Shown one piece after another: positions 46,190 through 58,319 of a stretch of DNA of 64,000 bases. Source of the DNA: Valencia hispanica. Its lineage: Eukaryota; Chordata; Actinopteri; Cyprinodontiformes; Valenciidae. The notes under the pieces are model-generated. The model was not told the DNA's origin. It saw only the letters and a list, made by a program, of their open reading frames with translations, and searched no databases. The number at the start of each line of letters is the position of its first letter. Positions within the stretch are counted from its first letter, which is position 1. The stretch covers positions 39,103,461-39,167,460 of the forward strand of contig OY747713.1 in NCBI GenBank assembly GCA_963556495.2, written 5' to 3'. The position numbers and the translations under genes were made by a program.

Positions 46190-46484
46190 AGTTTATACCA
46201 GTTTGCTCCCCTTCACAGCTGTTTCCCATTACCTGATTTTCCTCCACCTGCATTCTCCCTCAGCTGTTCCCATTAGCCTCTGATTCATTCTTCTGCTTGC
46301 TTTGGCATTTCCACCTCTCCTCAGTATTTAAGCTCCTGGAATTTTATTGTTTGTTGCTGGATTCTTCAGTTATTCTGTCTGCTTTCATGGTGCATATATT
46401 GACTTGTTCCCCTTGCACTTTTGTCTGGAAGTTCTTTAATTTATTATTTTTATTTCAACCATAGTTTCACTTGGCATTTGGGTA
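46190..46484 (+). repeat. LTR-like fragment
   Basis: CAGCTGTTTCCCATTACCTG, CCCATTAGCCTCTGATTC and CCTCAGTATTTAAGCTCC resemble promoter-containing LTR sequence like that of the minus-strand insert at 2575-3247, but without the end words needed to define it. No duplication found. Confidence 0.35.
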
Positions 46485-47010
46485 TTTTCCTACCGCAAAC
46501 CAGACACAGACAGTCTGGAAAGGATTACAAAGGTATTTCTAAGGTTTTGGGACTTCAGCAAAGCACAATGAAGGTCATTTTCAATTGGAAACTCTGGGAA
46601 AAATTATGGTGAAACTTCCTAGAACCTTAACCTACCAACATTTCCAAATAGGGCATCATAGGACTCACCCAGGAGTTGATAAAAGAAACCAGAACAACAT
46701 CCACTGCAGATCTTACTTGCCTCAGTTTGGACCAGTGCTCGTGGTTCAACAATAAGAAAGCGACAAAACCAAAATGTAATCTAAGGGAGAGTTCTAAGGC
46801 CAAAACCGCTACAGGCCAAAGAGCCCAAAGGACAATCTCACATTTGTCAACAAAACTTCTCAATTATTAGAAATTACAAACATATTAAGAACCTTGACTT
46901 ATAGAGTGACCTCAAACAGGTAGTTTTTCCTCAAAACCCCTTCAATGTGGCTGGATTCAGAATTATTTGGTAAGGAAGAGGGGGCCAAAATTTCTCCACA
47001 GTGATATATA
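46485..47010 (+). mobile_element. Tc1-like transposase relic, plus strand
   Basis: AGTCTGGAAAGGATTACAAA then GGTATTTCTAAGGTTTTGGG and CTTCAGCAAAGCACAATGAA are the helix-turn-helix coding part (SGKDYKGISKVLGLQQSTMK, 46510-46570). Further debris runs to about 47000. It looks like the same family as 27455-28640. Stops and indels prevent translation. Confidence 0.65.
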
Positions 47011-48630
47011 TATGTTTGAATTGTTACTCATTTTTATGGGACCCTACTTAGCCTAAGTATGTATTCGATACACACAGAAACCAGTTTTCTTTATTTACAT
47101 ATAAAGAGTGATACAAATTTTGATCTGCTACATTTTAGCTTAAAATGAGCAAATCAATCTAGAAAGATGCTTTACTCAATTAAGCAAAATTAAAAGGCTT
47201 TTATTCTTGCAGTTTTCATATCCTGAGGTTCCACACTCCTGCTACCACACAGTGATTTGACCTTGTCCTCTCTGCAAGCCTATTCTCTGTAATGAGAGAT
47301 TCTTCTTTTAGCAAATGCCAGTAATTACATATGTGGCATGTGTGCTCGTCGTCAAACTCACCGCTTTAATTATTCAGGAGAAAATAACCGAAATAGCTTC
47401 AAGGATCGGGTGTCTATTTTTACTCGAAAGAAGGTTGATCTCTCTGAGCAATTTCAAGCACCGAGCAAAAATCTGTCATCATCCGTGATCATTAAGGGCT
47501 GCTTCGTAGAGGTTTTCTTTTTTATGTTAGCAGATGTAAACATACCACACACTGGGGGATTTATCTGGTGAAAATGTCAGAGTTTGTTGACGGAGCTTTT
47601 TGTTTGTCTCTTTGTCCCCATGAAGCCTTCGAAGAGCAGCTTTGGCGTGGGTGCCGGTTCATGTTGCAGCTGCTGTTGGGTGTAACTTGTAGGCCTTTGT
47701 TTTCCGACAGCTTCAGCAGATGAAGAGGATCACTATCTGATTATATTGACAAGCCAGAGGCATCATTAAAGGGGTGTCTTTTGTGTTGTAAATAAATACC
47801 TGGGAGAGACGGATCTCAAAGAACAGCAGGCGGAGGCAGGAAGCAGGGAGTTGACAGCTAAGCGGCGGTAGAAATCCATCTATCTGCGTTTCATTTTCTG
47901 CTGTGTAAAGAAAAAATTCTAAAGAAAAACAAATGATTAAAAACCAGTGTTGTGGATGGAGGTGTCATTCAGATCGGTGATTGTGCTCGATGCCACTGTG
48001 GTATTAAGGCTTATGGAAACTCATCTCTGTGATTACAATCAAGAGCGGCCAGAATGCTCACATCCCTCCACTGCCATGTTTCGTACTGATAATGAACCAT
48101 TCATTTAGGCTAATTTGCTGTGGGACTCTAGTAATCTTCCCCTTGAGTTAAGATGGAAAATGAGCCATCGTAATCTTCTCATTGTCTCCTCTGTGTTTGA
48201 CTGTGTGTTTGAGTTTGTGTGTGTAGAGGATGAAAGGCAACACATTTCCCTGTTAGCCTACGCTACGTTCCAGGCCTTGATGGTGTTTGCTTTTCTTGGA
48301 GAGGTTTTTACGGATATTTCATTTAAATGTTTCATACAAAACTGACCCAAGCCTACAAAGACCCCAGGTGATATTATCCTTGCCCCTGTCTTAGTGTTAT
48401 CAGTTTGTTGCTTTAAGCTTTGCAAACCCACTGTTTCTGAGGGTTTGATTAAAGCCGTAGGACACATCTGTGGCTGGATGCTGAGGACATCCACTTGGAT
48501 TTCATTCAAAACTGCAAAACACCAGCACTGTAATAACTTCTCACATGAAGTGAACGTTTAAGATTCACGAGGAACAGTGTTGTGTATGCCCTAGCCTTAG
48601 AACACAGGACCAGCTCTAAACCTTCAGCAG
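47011..48630. other. Unique intergenic DNA
   Basis: No terminus or coding motif. 47580-47900 is repeat-free and of higher GC, with an ATTATATTGACAAGCCAGAG word, and is a candidate non-coding conserved block. Confidence 0.4.
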
Positions 48631-48634
48631 GCAA

Positions 48635-49510
48635 TCTCGAAAAATTACAATGTCCTGGAAAAGTTCATTTATTTCAATAATTCAACTTAAAAGGGGAAAC
48701 TAATATATACACTTATTACATGCAAAGCGAGATATTTCAAGCCATTATTTGTTATAATTTTGATGATTATGGCTCACAGCTTATAAAAATCCCAAATTCA
48801 AAACCTCAGAAAATTTGAATATATATATTTCAATATTTTAGGCTCAAAGTGTCGCACTCTAATCAGCTAATTAATCCAAAACACCTACAAAGGGTTCCTG
48901 AGCCTTTTAATGGTCTCTCAGTCTGGTTCAGTAGGAATCAAAATCATGAGGAAAACTGCTGACCTGACAGTTGTGCAGAAAACCATCATTGACGCCCTCC
49001 ATAAGGAGGGAAAGCCTCAAAAGGTAATTACAAAGAAGTTGGATCTTCCCAAAGTGCTGTATCAAAGCACATTAATAGAAAGTTATGTGGAAGGGAAAAG
49101 TGTGGAAGAAAAAGTTGCACAACTAGCAGGGATAAGCGCAGCCTGGAGAGGATTGTCAGGAAAAGGCCATTCAAAAGTGTTGGGGACCTTCACAAGGAGC
49201 GGACTGAGGCTGGAGTTAGTGGATCAAGAGCCACCACACACAGACGGATCCTAGACATGAGCTTCAAATGTTGTATTCCTTTTGTCAAGCCGCTCCTGAA
49301 CAACAAACAATGTCAGAAGTGTCTTACCTGGGCTAAAGAATAAAATAACTCATTTGGAAAACAAGGTCCCAGAGTCTGGAGGAAGAATGGAGAGGCACAA
49401 AATCCAAGATACTTGAATTTCATTGTGATGATTTCACAGTCTGTGGTGACTTGGGGAGCCATGCCATCTGCTGGTGTTGGTCCTCTGTGCTTTATTAAAT
49501 TTATGTTTGA
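48635..49510 (+). mobile_element. Tc1-like element relic, plus strand
   Basis: The left terminal region (48635-48850) carries ATTTCAAGCCATTATTTG and ATGGCTCACAGC, shared with 6565-7114. The transposase follows: 48943 begins MRKTADLTVVQKTIIDALHK, a helix-turn-helix, then a frame break, VAQLAGISAAWRGLSGKGHS (about 49110-49170), LVDQEPPHTDGS and, in other frames, 'EEEWRGTKSKI' and 'ISQSVVTWGAMPSAGVGPLC' (about 49380-49490), which is the region before the second catalytic aspartate. The right part is missing after about 49510. Confidence 0.75.
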
Positions 49511-49945
49511 GCCCCTGGAGCGAGGGATTAACCCACCTCCCGGTGGCTAAATCTCAATTGGATCCTTGTCTGCGCATGCCTTGGCTTCTACCCATGGGAC
49601 AAAAGCAACACATGACTTCCCCCTCCCTTTTCATGATAAACGATGTTTTGTTTCTTGTGATTCTCTGATGCTTATTGTTCGTTCCGTGCACATATTATTC
49701 ATTTTCTAAGATTGGTAGTAGTTAGTTGCATGCTTTAGAGTAGATGGGAATTATTGACGAAATGCTCGACTGTAAGGTTGATCAATTCCCCTTAGATTAA
49801 AAGAAGTTTTCTGTGACTACTTGTGTATGTATGCATACAAGTAATGTCCACAGAGTTTTTAACTTATACTTTTCAGAAGATTAAATAGATTAAAACTTGA
49901 ACGTCATCAATAATTAATATGAAATGATTGATAATAACTATTGAT
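49511..49945. other. Intergenic, nothing recognised
   Basis: No terminus, coding motif or RNA gene. Confidence 0.35.
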
Positions 49946-49949
49946 GGTT

Positions 49950-51625
49950 ATGTAAACCAGACAAAAATTGCTCGCCCTGTGTCACAACAGGCATGATCTT
50001 GAAAACGGTGAGGAAACAGCCCAGAACTACATGGAGGGAACTGGTCAATGACCTGAAGAGAGCTGACACCACAGTTACAAAGGTTACTATAAGTAACACA
50101 CTGCGCCATAGATCCAAATCCAGCAGCGCTCGAGGATAAGCCAGCACATGTCCAGGCCCGTCCAAAGTTTGCCAGAGACCATCTGGATGATCCAGAGGAG
50201 GATTGGGAGAATGTCATGTGGCCAGATCAGACAAAAACCGAACTCTTTGGTATAAACTCCAGCGGGGGAAGAATGCTGAGTTGCATCCCATGAACACCAT
50301 ACCCACTTTGAAGAATGGGGGTGGAAACATTTTGCATTGGTGCTGCTTTTCTGCAAAGGGGACAGGATGACTGATCCATTTTAAAGAGAGGATGAATGGG
50401 GCCATGTATCATGAGATTTTGGGCAAAATTAAATTCCAAATTACTTTATTAATCCCAAAGGGAAATTAAATGTTGTAACTGATTATCCAAGTCGCTTCTA
50501 AGATTTGTTGTATATGCTGATGGCCATGGGGAGGAATTGTCTCCTGTAGCGCTCTGCAGATCTGAAGAATCCGCTGATTGAAGACGCTCTGTAGTTGTAT
50601 GAAAGGCTGATGTAGAGGATGCTCAAGGTTGTGCATAATGTTCATTTTATGAAGAATCCCTTTTTGCACACTAATCTCCAGAGGGTCCTCAGCATCCAAC
50701 CTGTTTGCCAATGATCTCGATTGCCCAATATGATTGATGGAGATGGTTTGAACTTCCTCCTTTTCTTTCTCCCCTTTGCTCCTTCTCTGTATCCATGGTG
50801 TCTCCTTTTCAACTCATCAGGGTTTTGTAGTTGTAGATTAGGTGCTATTTAAGCGTTTGTGATGTTAATCATCTGGTCCCAGTTGTAAACCAGCTTGTTG
50901 CCATGGTTATGCATCATAACAAATGCCCAAAAGTAAAAAAAGTATCAGCAAAAATCCTTCCAGCTGCCCTGCTTTCAAAACCAGAGAGAACAGTCGTCCA
51001 AAAAAATTATGTTTCTGCCAGAAATGGAGGAATAAAGGTAAAAAAACAAAAAACTAAACGGAATGAAAGTAACTCCAGAAGTAATTCCGGAATTGCCATC
51101 TTCCATCAGTGAGAGCATTGAAGATGAAACGTGGCTGGATCTTCCAGCATGGCAATGATCCCAAACACACAAACAGGGAGTAGGTACGGAAAAAGCATTT
51201 AAAGGGTTTTGGAGTGGCCGAGCCAGTTTCCAGACCTCAATCCAATAGAGAATCTGTGGAGGGAGTTGAAAGTGAAAACATCCCAGCTCTAGAGAAGATC
51301 TGCATGGAAGAATGAGCCAAAATACCAGCTACAGTGTGTGCAAACCTGGGGAAGACCAACAGGAAACATTTGACATCTGTCATTGCCAACAAAGGTTACA
51401 TTATAAAATATTTCGGTGAGCGTTTGTCATTGACCAAATACTTATTTTCTGCACCATTTATACAAATAAATTCTTAAAAAATCATACCATGTGATTCCCT
51501 GGATTATTTTATACATTATGTATTTTACAGTTTAAGTTTACCTATGATAAAAATTACAGACCTCATATTTTTAAGGGGGACAACTTGCACAATCGTTGCC
51601 TGTCAAATACTTTTTTGCCCCACTG
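49950..51625 (+). mobile_element. Tc1-like element, 5'-truncated, split by a mini-LINE
   Basis: Transposase debris reads plus-strand: MILKTVRKQPRTTWRELVND (about 49993-50050), '[13 protein letters not shown]', '[15 protein letters not shown]' (about 50280-50330). After the insert at 50428-51092 it resumes with a '[20 protein letters not shown]' region (about 51105-51170), 'FPDLNPIENLWREL' (about 51230-51270) and the right terminus AAATACTTTTTTGCCCCACTG at about 51605-51624. The third acid codon (E of PIE) is intact here, but many frameshifts occur. The left terminus is not found. Confidence 0.75.
50428..51092 (-). mobile_element. Internally deleted LINE (5' start joined to 3' end)
   Basis: On the minus strand, ATG at 50796 begins MDTEKEQRGERK, followed in an adjacent frame by FKPSPSIILGN, the start of a LINE endonuclease. 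Within about 100 bases it continues with LHKMNIMHNLEHPLHQPFIQ and FFRSAERYRRQFLPMAISIY, the C-terminal end of a LINE reverse transcriptase, then the TTTCCCTTTGGGATTAATAA tail. So nearly all of endonuclease and reverse transcriptase is missing while both ends remain. It interrupts the Tc1 element, hence is younger. Confidence 0.65.
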
Positions 51626-54600
51626 TATACGCTGTTTTTCAGTTCAACAACTACTCACAAATATTGACAGGACACGACTGCTGAAAAAACAAATAAGTGC
51701 TAATACAGTTGCTGGAAGGTCTTAGCCGGCAATGATTTGGATAAAATATTTTTGTTTTCACAAGCTGCAACATTTGAAATTAGGACAATGGCAAGAAGCG
51801 TCGGCTAAGCACTGGGGCTGTGGATTGATGGTGCGCATCCAGCCACCAGTGGTATGAGGGCATGTAGTGCCAAAATGAAATTAAAGCCATATGTCATTGT
51901 AAGGATAGAACACATCAGTATCAGATGTTTGTAAAATCTGATAGTGAACGACCTGTCATTCAGTTTATTTCTGATGATACTATAGCATTTAACATTAATT
52001 CATAGTTATTTGGGGAGTTATTAGGAGCAAAACTTTACCAAATTCCGTGTTAAATCTTTAGTTTAAATATACTTAATAAGAGAACAGAGATGCTGGGTGT
52101 TACCTAACGTGCAGAAATCTACGGTCAGTAAGCAGTTACTTTAGAACCATGTTGGCCAGGCAAATTCAAATGAAACCTACACTCCACACACTACTGGGTA
52201 ACAAAACAACCCAATTAGGGATATTTTGCTAATCCAGTCCTGGGTCAAATGAGGACTAATCTAAATATGGACCAACCACATTCAGGGGATGAGTAAACCC
52301 GGGTTTTGAGTAAGAGTTAAGGGATAAGGAGTTATGGTGATTACCTATAACAGGATTATCAGAGGGACAACAGTGGATAAGACACAAAGTTTTCAATTCC
52401 TCATATACGAATTTCATAGGAATGGCTTATATTTCATAACAGAATTTCAAACCGGTGTCGGGTTTCGGTTTTTTTTTTTTCCATTTCATGCTGGAACATG
52501 GATTAAGTCGTTCAATTCACAAGTAGACAAAGTAAAACAAAATCTGAGCTAAAAAGTTTGTATATGCCCCTCCGGATTATTTAAAACGGGCTGTTTAAGA
52601 TGTAAAGCTCCTTAACAAGAACATAGATCATCATCATTAGGGGTTAGTTCAAAGCACCAACATGCCAATTATGGCCTGAGATATCTGCTTGCGTTGCTTT
52701 AGACTCATAATCTTGTTTTTTTTTTCTCACTTTCTCTGAAGGCTTTCAAAGATGAACTTGTTGTTTGTGTTATTAATTATGCATAATTAGGCTCAAATAA
52801 AAACATCTCGCCAACTTTTAATTTTATAATTAGATTTTGGGTATTAAATAGGTTACTTCTAAAATGAAATGACTAAGAAATGTGATTAATAACAAAAAGC
52901 TGTTGGGCTAAGGTAAGAGAATTCCAACAAAAGTTAACTGGGGCTTCTTAGAGATGAACTCACTTAGTTCTAATTGTCTCTATCTAATAAGTGTCAAATT
53001 CTAGTTTGAAGTTTAGTTTTGATCATCTTCCAACTGCTGCATCAAGAGCTGACAGCTTTGCCTCGCTGCTGTGAAAGCTGTAGAACATGCTGAACTTTTA
53101 TGACACCCATCAATCATAATCCTGTCCAACTTCCTCAAAGCAAATACCTTGAGTCACCTCTAATATATTTGCTAGCTACCTGTGCAAATCCAGATTCCCT
53201 TGAATTTTTCAAGTTGCTCTTAAAGAACATATGTTTGAGGTTACTCATGGTTATTTTCTGACAAGTTTGTCATTATAAGCTGCTTAACCTGACCTGTGAA
53301 ACTTTTGAAACTCCCCAATATGGAGCCAGTGCTGTGTTTACTGTTAGCGTCGCGATACAGTCTGCATACAGGATGAGACAATATATCATATTCGGTTCAC
53401 AACGGGAGAGGAGATTTTTGAGAATATTCTGGGGGAAATACGAGTAGAGCACCAACTGTGATATAAGAAATCTGTAATCAGAGAACAATAATCAAGTCCA
53501 GGTTTGACTTGTCTATAATTTGTAGTCATAAAAAAAAATGAGTGCAACGCCTACCCAAACTACGACATCTCCAACTCCATTCTTTCACTGTGGGCATGAA
53601 GTTCGGTTGCCAAATAATTCATTTTTAGACTCATCCTCTCTCCTTATTCTAGGTGTCTTGGTCTCTGTTTAATTTCTGTCTGACAAACTTCAGTCTGGCC
53701 CTCATATTTTTCTTGTAAAGGTATCCCCCTTGCACACTTCCCATTAAAATAGAACTCTACATTCTCTTTCTCATCATAGAGGCATACACCTTCTTATAAA
53801 TAGTAGCAAGAGCCTGCTATAGGCCTTGAAATTATTTTTTAGCGGTTTTGGAAACTTCTTTTAGCATCTTGCAGTCTGTTTTCAGATTTGGCTTGCTTTG
53901 ATAGCTAAACCTGGGCATGTTGGTATTTTCTTTTTCTGTCCTCCACTTGTAGACTATTTAGGACAGTAAAACGTTACAGTCTTCTATCTAAAGCCTGCTT
54001 TCCACCGGACGCGTAAGAGGTGTGTAGCATCTGCAAAGCGTAATATGCAGCTGAAAGGCACCGTTATAGTCGATGAGTCCGTTTCCCCCTTGCCGTAAAG
54101 CTGCAAATCTTCTGACAGAAATATCTGCAGTTTTAGAATCAAATTACATTTTTTTTAAATGCATGCTACCTTTTAGGTTACGTATTAGCGCCCAGTGGCA
54201 AGCAGGGTGCATAAAAATATAATTGTAGCTGAAAATATTCATTTTGAATCTGAAATTTCTGTATTGAAAGAGAAACAAAAATTGAAAGTGAAAAAAGTTT
54301 AAATGAACCTCAAAATATATACATTTAAACAAATATCTCAATCCCGTTTTCATACTTTCATCTTTTTTTTTACAGTGCCTCCGTTTTTTCAGTGCTGCTG
54401 CTTTTCAGCTTCATTCCTCTGTCACTCTTTTCACGTTGTGCATGCAAATGAGGGGCGGGGCTTCACAGCCGCATGTTACTTGCTCTCAGTTGTCAGTTAG
54501 TCAGGCTTTTTACGACGTGTTTTCTAAACCAGCAAATAAAGGTCACTTGTAGTTCTTTTATATATCTTTAACTCTAAAATGACCTCGTATTACAGCAAAA

Positions 54601-54705
54601 TCCACTGCTATAACTCTCTGTAATGTTTATTTTGATATAACGTTAAAATGAGTAAACATTTGCTTCCCGTTTTCGGACAGAAAAAGATTCTGTTGACCTG
54701 ACTTA
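51626..54705. other. Long, mostly unique intergenic stretch
   Basis: T-runs at 52469-52481 and 52717-52725. 52610-52900 is repeat-free with TTATTAATTATGCATAATTA, a strong AT-rich palindrome-like word. At 53999 a CTTTCCACCGGACGCG word may be a DNA-element terminus, but no partner was found. No gene is recognised. Confidence 0.4.
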
Positions 54706-54709
54706 TGCG

Positions 54710-54785
54710 GTGGTCTGGTAGGTAAAGATTCTGCCTTCTGTACCAGAAGTCATGGGTTCAGTTCTACCCTGACCAGTCTTAATTT
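54710..54785 (+). repeat. tRNA-like SINE head (tentative)
   Basis: GCGGTGGTCTGGTAGGTAAA and CATGGGTTCAGTTCTACCC are spaced like the A and B boxes of a Pol III promoter. No clover-leaf with a full acceptor stem is evident, so it is not called a tRNA gene. It directly precedes the LINE relic. Confidence 0.3.
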
Positions 54786-54789
54786 ACTA

Positions 54790-55870
54790 TAAAAGCCTTA
54801 GTCGCCAGTTTCAGGTTGAGTGAACGCTGGTGCGCTTGGCCACTGCTCACCGGTCTGCTCGGGCTGCAGCTGTTTGCTCGGATTTTCACCCAACTCCCTT
54901 CCACATTGGCCTGCTTCCAGCCATCTACACCCAGCGCTTGGACCTGAAGACGTGGATCTATGGTACATGTGATTTGGGCTCACCTGGGCTGTTTTATCAA
55001 TCGTCCACCACCCGGCAACAGCTCCTTTTTCAGAACTTCTTCCACCGCATTGTTCCTTCGTTAACCTACCTCGTAAAACTGGTAGAGGCGGAGGTCTTGC
55101 TAGGGTTTTTAATTCAAAGGTGCATTGCCATCAGATCCCACTCATTAGCTCTTATCTCAGCTTTGAACTACAGATGCTGAAACTGAAGTTGAGATCACCT
55201 GCCCTGTTTCCATTGGTTTGTCGTTCTCCTAAGTTTGATAAGGATTTTATCAATCAGCTTTCTGATTTTATGTCTGACATGGTTCTTAAATCTGATCATC
55301 TTTCCATTCTTGGGGATTTTAATATTCACCTCTGATTTAAGCCTTTAGTCAAGGACTTTTTAAATGTTTTAGCATCATGTAATATGACGCAGTGGGTCGT
55401 CGGCCCCACTCATGAAAAAGGGCATACACTAGATCTGGTCTTGTCTCATGGGTTGAACATGGTTATAAATGAAATTCCGAATTTGCAAATGTGTGATCAC
55501 TAGCCAGTGCTGTTTTGTATTGCGGTTCGTGACAGAGTGGAGCCTTTTCCTCCATAAGAGTATATAATACCTCCACTTTATCTTTATTTTCTGCTTCCTT
55601 TAATGACTTTAGTTTCTATTTTCAGGAAGCATAAGGTTTCTTTTCACTGTTTTGCAGATGATCTACAAGTCTGCCATTACAGGCAGGAGCTGACTCTCTT
55701 ACCTTGTTAACAAACTGAATGACATCACGCAGTGGTTGGCCTTTAACTTCTTGAAACTAAATGAAAATAAAACAGAAATGGTTATCTCCAGATACTGCTC
55801 CTCAGCTCATTGTAAATCTTGTGTGAAAGATCTTGGAGTATTTATTGATGGCTCTTTTAAGTGAGCTAGA
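54790..55870 (+). pseudogene. L2-type LINE relic A: endonuclease end fused to YADD region
   Basis: Endonuclease part: 'FELQMLKL' and 'DFINQLSDFMSDMVLKSDHL' leading to SILGDFNIHL (about 55305-55332), the GDFNIH motif of APE-type LINE endonucleases. After one stop it continues KPLVKDFLNVLASCNMTQW and GHTLDLVLSHGLN. From about 55560 the sequence jumps to the reverse-transcriptase catalytic box CFADDLQVC (FADD codons 55651-55662) and then LNDITQWLAFNFLKLNENKT. Fingers and motif A/B are deleted. Stops and frameshifts make it non-functional. Confidence 0.82.
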
Positions 55871-55879
55871 CAGGTCAGT

Positions 55880-56720
55880 GCTGTGGTCCTGTCGGGGCTC
55901 TCAACAGTAATAAAACTGAAGTGTTACTCGTGGGCACAGCCTCCACTTTAACCAAACTCCACAGTTTCTCCATCAACATCGACACCTCCGCTATTTATCC
56001 TTCCCCTCAAGTAAAGAGTCTGGGTGTCATACTTGATAGCACACTCTCATTTCAATCTCATATTAAATTATGTCACCCGGTCTGCATACTTCCACTTACC
56101 TAACATAAACCGACTTTGTCCTTTCCTTATTCCCCACGCTGCTACCATCCTTGTCCATAGCCTCTTCGTCTCATCATCGACTATTGCAACTCTCTTCTTT
56201 TTGGTCTTTCCTATAAGTCTTTTCATAAACTCCAACTCCTTCAGAACTCTGCAGCTCGTATCATAACTAGGAGTCCCTCAAGAGAACACATTACCCCATT
56301 ATTCTTCTGCAGCTTCACTGGTTGCCCATGAAATCCCGGACGAAGTTTAAAATTCAAATTCTTGCATTTACGTCCATCCATCCATCCATCCATCCATCGC
56401 CTTGCTCCTCCTTATCTGTGGGACTTGTTTCACAACTGCTTCCCTTTCCCTCAGATATTAGTCAGCCACTCATCTTGTTGTTCCGTTTGCCCGGCTTGTC
56501 ACCATGGGGAGCAGAGCTTTCAGTTGCTCACACCCTCCCAACAACAGAAAGATTGTCTCTTCCTTTATTTACATCACAGCTCAAAACACCTCTGTTCAAA
56601 TAGGCTTATTCACTTTAGACACTGATTTTGGTTGTTGTACTGTCTTCTTATTTGCTATTTTATTAATTGTTTTGTTGATTGTTTGTCTATGTATTTCAGT
56701 TTTTTTCTTCTCTTTAAGGT
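55880..56720 (+). pseudogene. L2-type LINE relic B: C-terminal part and 3' end
   Basis: [20 protein letters not shown] and [18 protein letters not shown] (55910-56070) repeat the region that relic A also holds at about 55750-55850, so this is a second element in tandem. Further frames give [20 protein letters not shown], a 'STIATLFF' region, and GSRAFSCSHPP, the end typical of L2 proteins. A (CATC)n tract (56377-56398) lies inside the coding region. The 3' end fades at about 56720. Confidence 0.8.
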
Positions 56721-58315
56721 GGCCTTGGATTTTAGAAAGGTGCCTTCAAATAAAATGTATTATAACATTTACTATAATGACTGAAAACTCTATATATTAA
56801 GTCTAAACTTTTGATTTTACTGTAATTCTATATTTTTCATGCATGTTTGCTTTGTTTCTCCATTCTCGCGATCGGGTTTAAAAAACCATGTGCTCTCTGG
56901 ATTTTTTACTTTTTTCCACCTGAAGTTTCCAAATTCAACCTGCCCTGTGTGTACACTGATTTTCTTTTACTGTTGCCAATGAACAGACACATGCCTGTGC
57001 TGGGATGTGCTCTTTTCCAGGCACTCAGTCGATTCAAGGTGTAAAACAAGAGATTATGGCAGTGTTTCATAAATAATGCAAAGGACAAATCTGCTTCCTG
57101 TGCGTATGTGTGTAGTATTTGTGTGTCCGTATCATGCAAGAGTGAGACTGCCCTGTCAGCACTCCCACTTCTCCAGCATCTCCCTGACATCGAAGAGAGA
57201 CCCCCAAGGTGGAGGTTTAATCCGCTTCCTCCCTCCCTCACTCGTTTGGGCTGTCTCCCGCTCAAACAAATACAGAACACACACTCGCCATCACACTTGC
57301 GGTGTTCAGACACCCTCCATCAGGTTTTAATCTCAGAAGCAATGCTCTTGCACCATGCTCCTCCTTCCCCACGGGCTGACTAAGAGGAAAACATATAGAG
57401 AAGACAAATGACTCATTTTATAGTGCAGGAAAATTACTGCCTGTGAGATATTACAAGGTGTATGTATATATTTATTGTAGGAGGAGATGAGATTTAAGGC
57501 CTATTTTTGTGAGAATTACAAATAATAGGCCAAGGAAAGAAATCATGCATGTGTGGCTGGTTTGCAAATGAGAACCTTGGCTAAGGAACAGTCGTTCCAA
57601 GTGCTAATCATCAGCCATGACATTCAGTGTATAGCACACTGTATATGCCACACATGCCTGCGGGATGAGTTCTACCTTGAATCGATAATGGATAGAAGGC
57701 TATAGAAGAAGTCTGCAGCGTCCAGGATGTTTCTCTTCCTATAAGAAAAACGCACTTAAGCAGCTTTTTGATTCACTGGATAGGACCAGAAAGCACACAC
57801 CATTTTTAGGTTGGAATAGATATTCCTGAGCGCTGTTACCTTACAGAAAGCAGGTGACTTTTAGGTGGGACTCGAAAATGGACAAGGTTTGTTACAGTAG
57901 TCTGGTTACAACTCATTGTTAAACATGTTACGTTACTCCAAAATATAGATCCACACTTCCAATTAGAAGGTAGATTTGGCAGATAATGCCAAGCCGATTT
58001 TAGATCTTGAAACGTCCTTCTAACAGTCACAAAACTACTTGTCAGAAGACTAGCACAAATCAAAAAACAGTTTTAGCACTAAAGTAAGCTTTGGTAAGCG
58101 ATAAATACTCTAGAATGCACAAGCAAGTAATAAGTGAAGCAATAGAAAAGAACATAAGAACATTAACGAAATTCAGGTGTCGTAGCAGCAAGTTAAGGTA
58201 AGTGGCAGCATGCATTTTCACATAAAGTTCAAAAAATATAAAAATAGGAATAATATGAAATATTTCTGTGCTGTATTTAAAAAGTAGCATTCTCAGAATA
58301 AAAATGTCCAGCACC
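56721..58315. other. Intergenic, nothing recognised
   Basis: The overlapping frames of 84-135 codons at 56906-57383 have no domain, and their opposite-strand overlap suggests a biased composition. No RNA gene or element terminus. Confidence 0.35.
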
Positions 58316-58319
58316 GTGG

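Noticed and set aside
48943..49254. Intact regulatory gene with helix-turn-helix
   Set aside because: It is the N-terminal part of a decayed Tc1 transposase; the catalytic parts lie downstream in other frames.
54710..54785. tRNA gene
   Set aside because: A-box and B-box-like words are present but no complete acceptor and anticodon stems can be drawn.
56906..57383. Overlapping frames of 84-135 codons on both strands
   Set aside because: No recognisable motif, mutual antisense overlap, no promoter or splice pattern.
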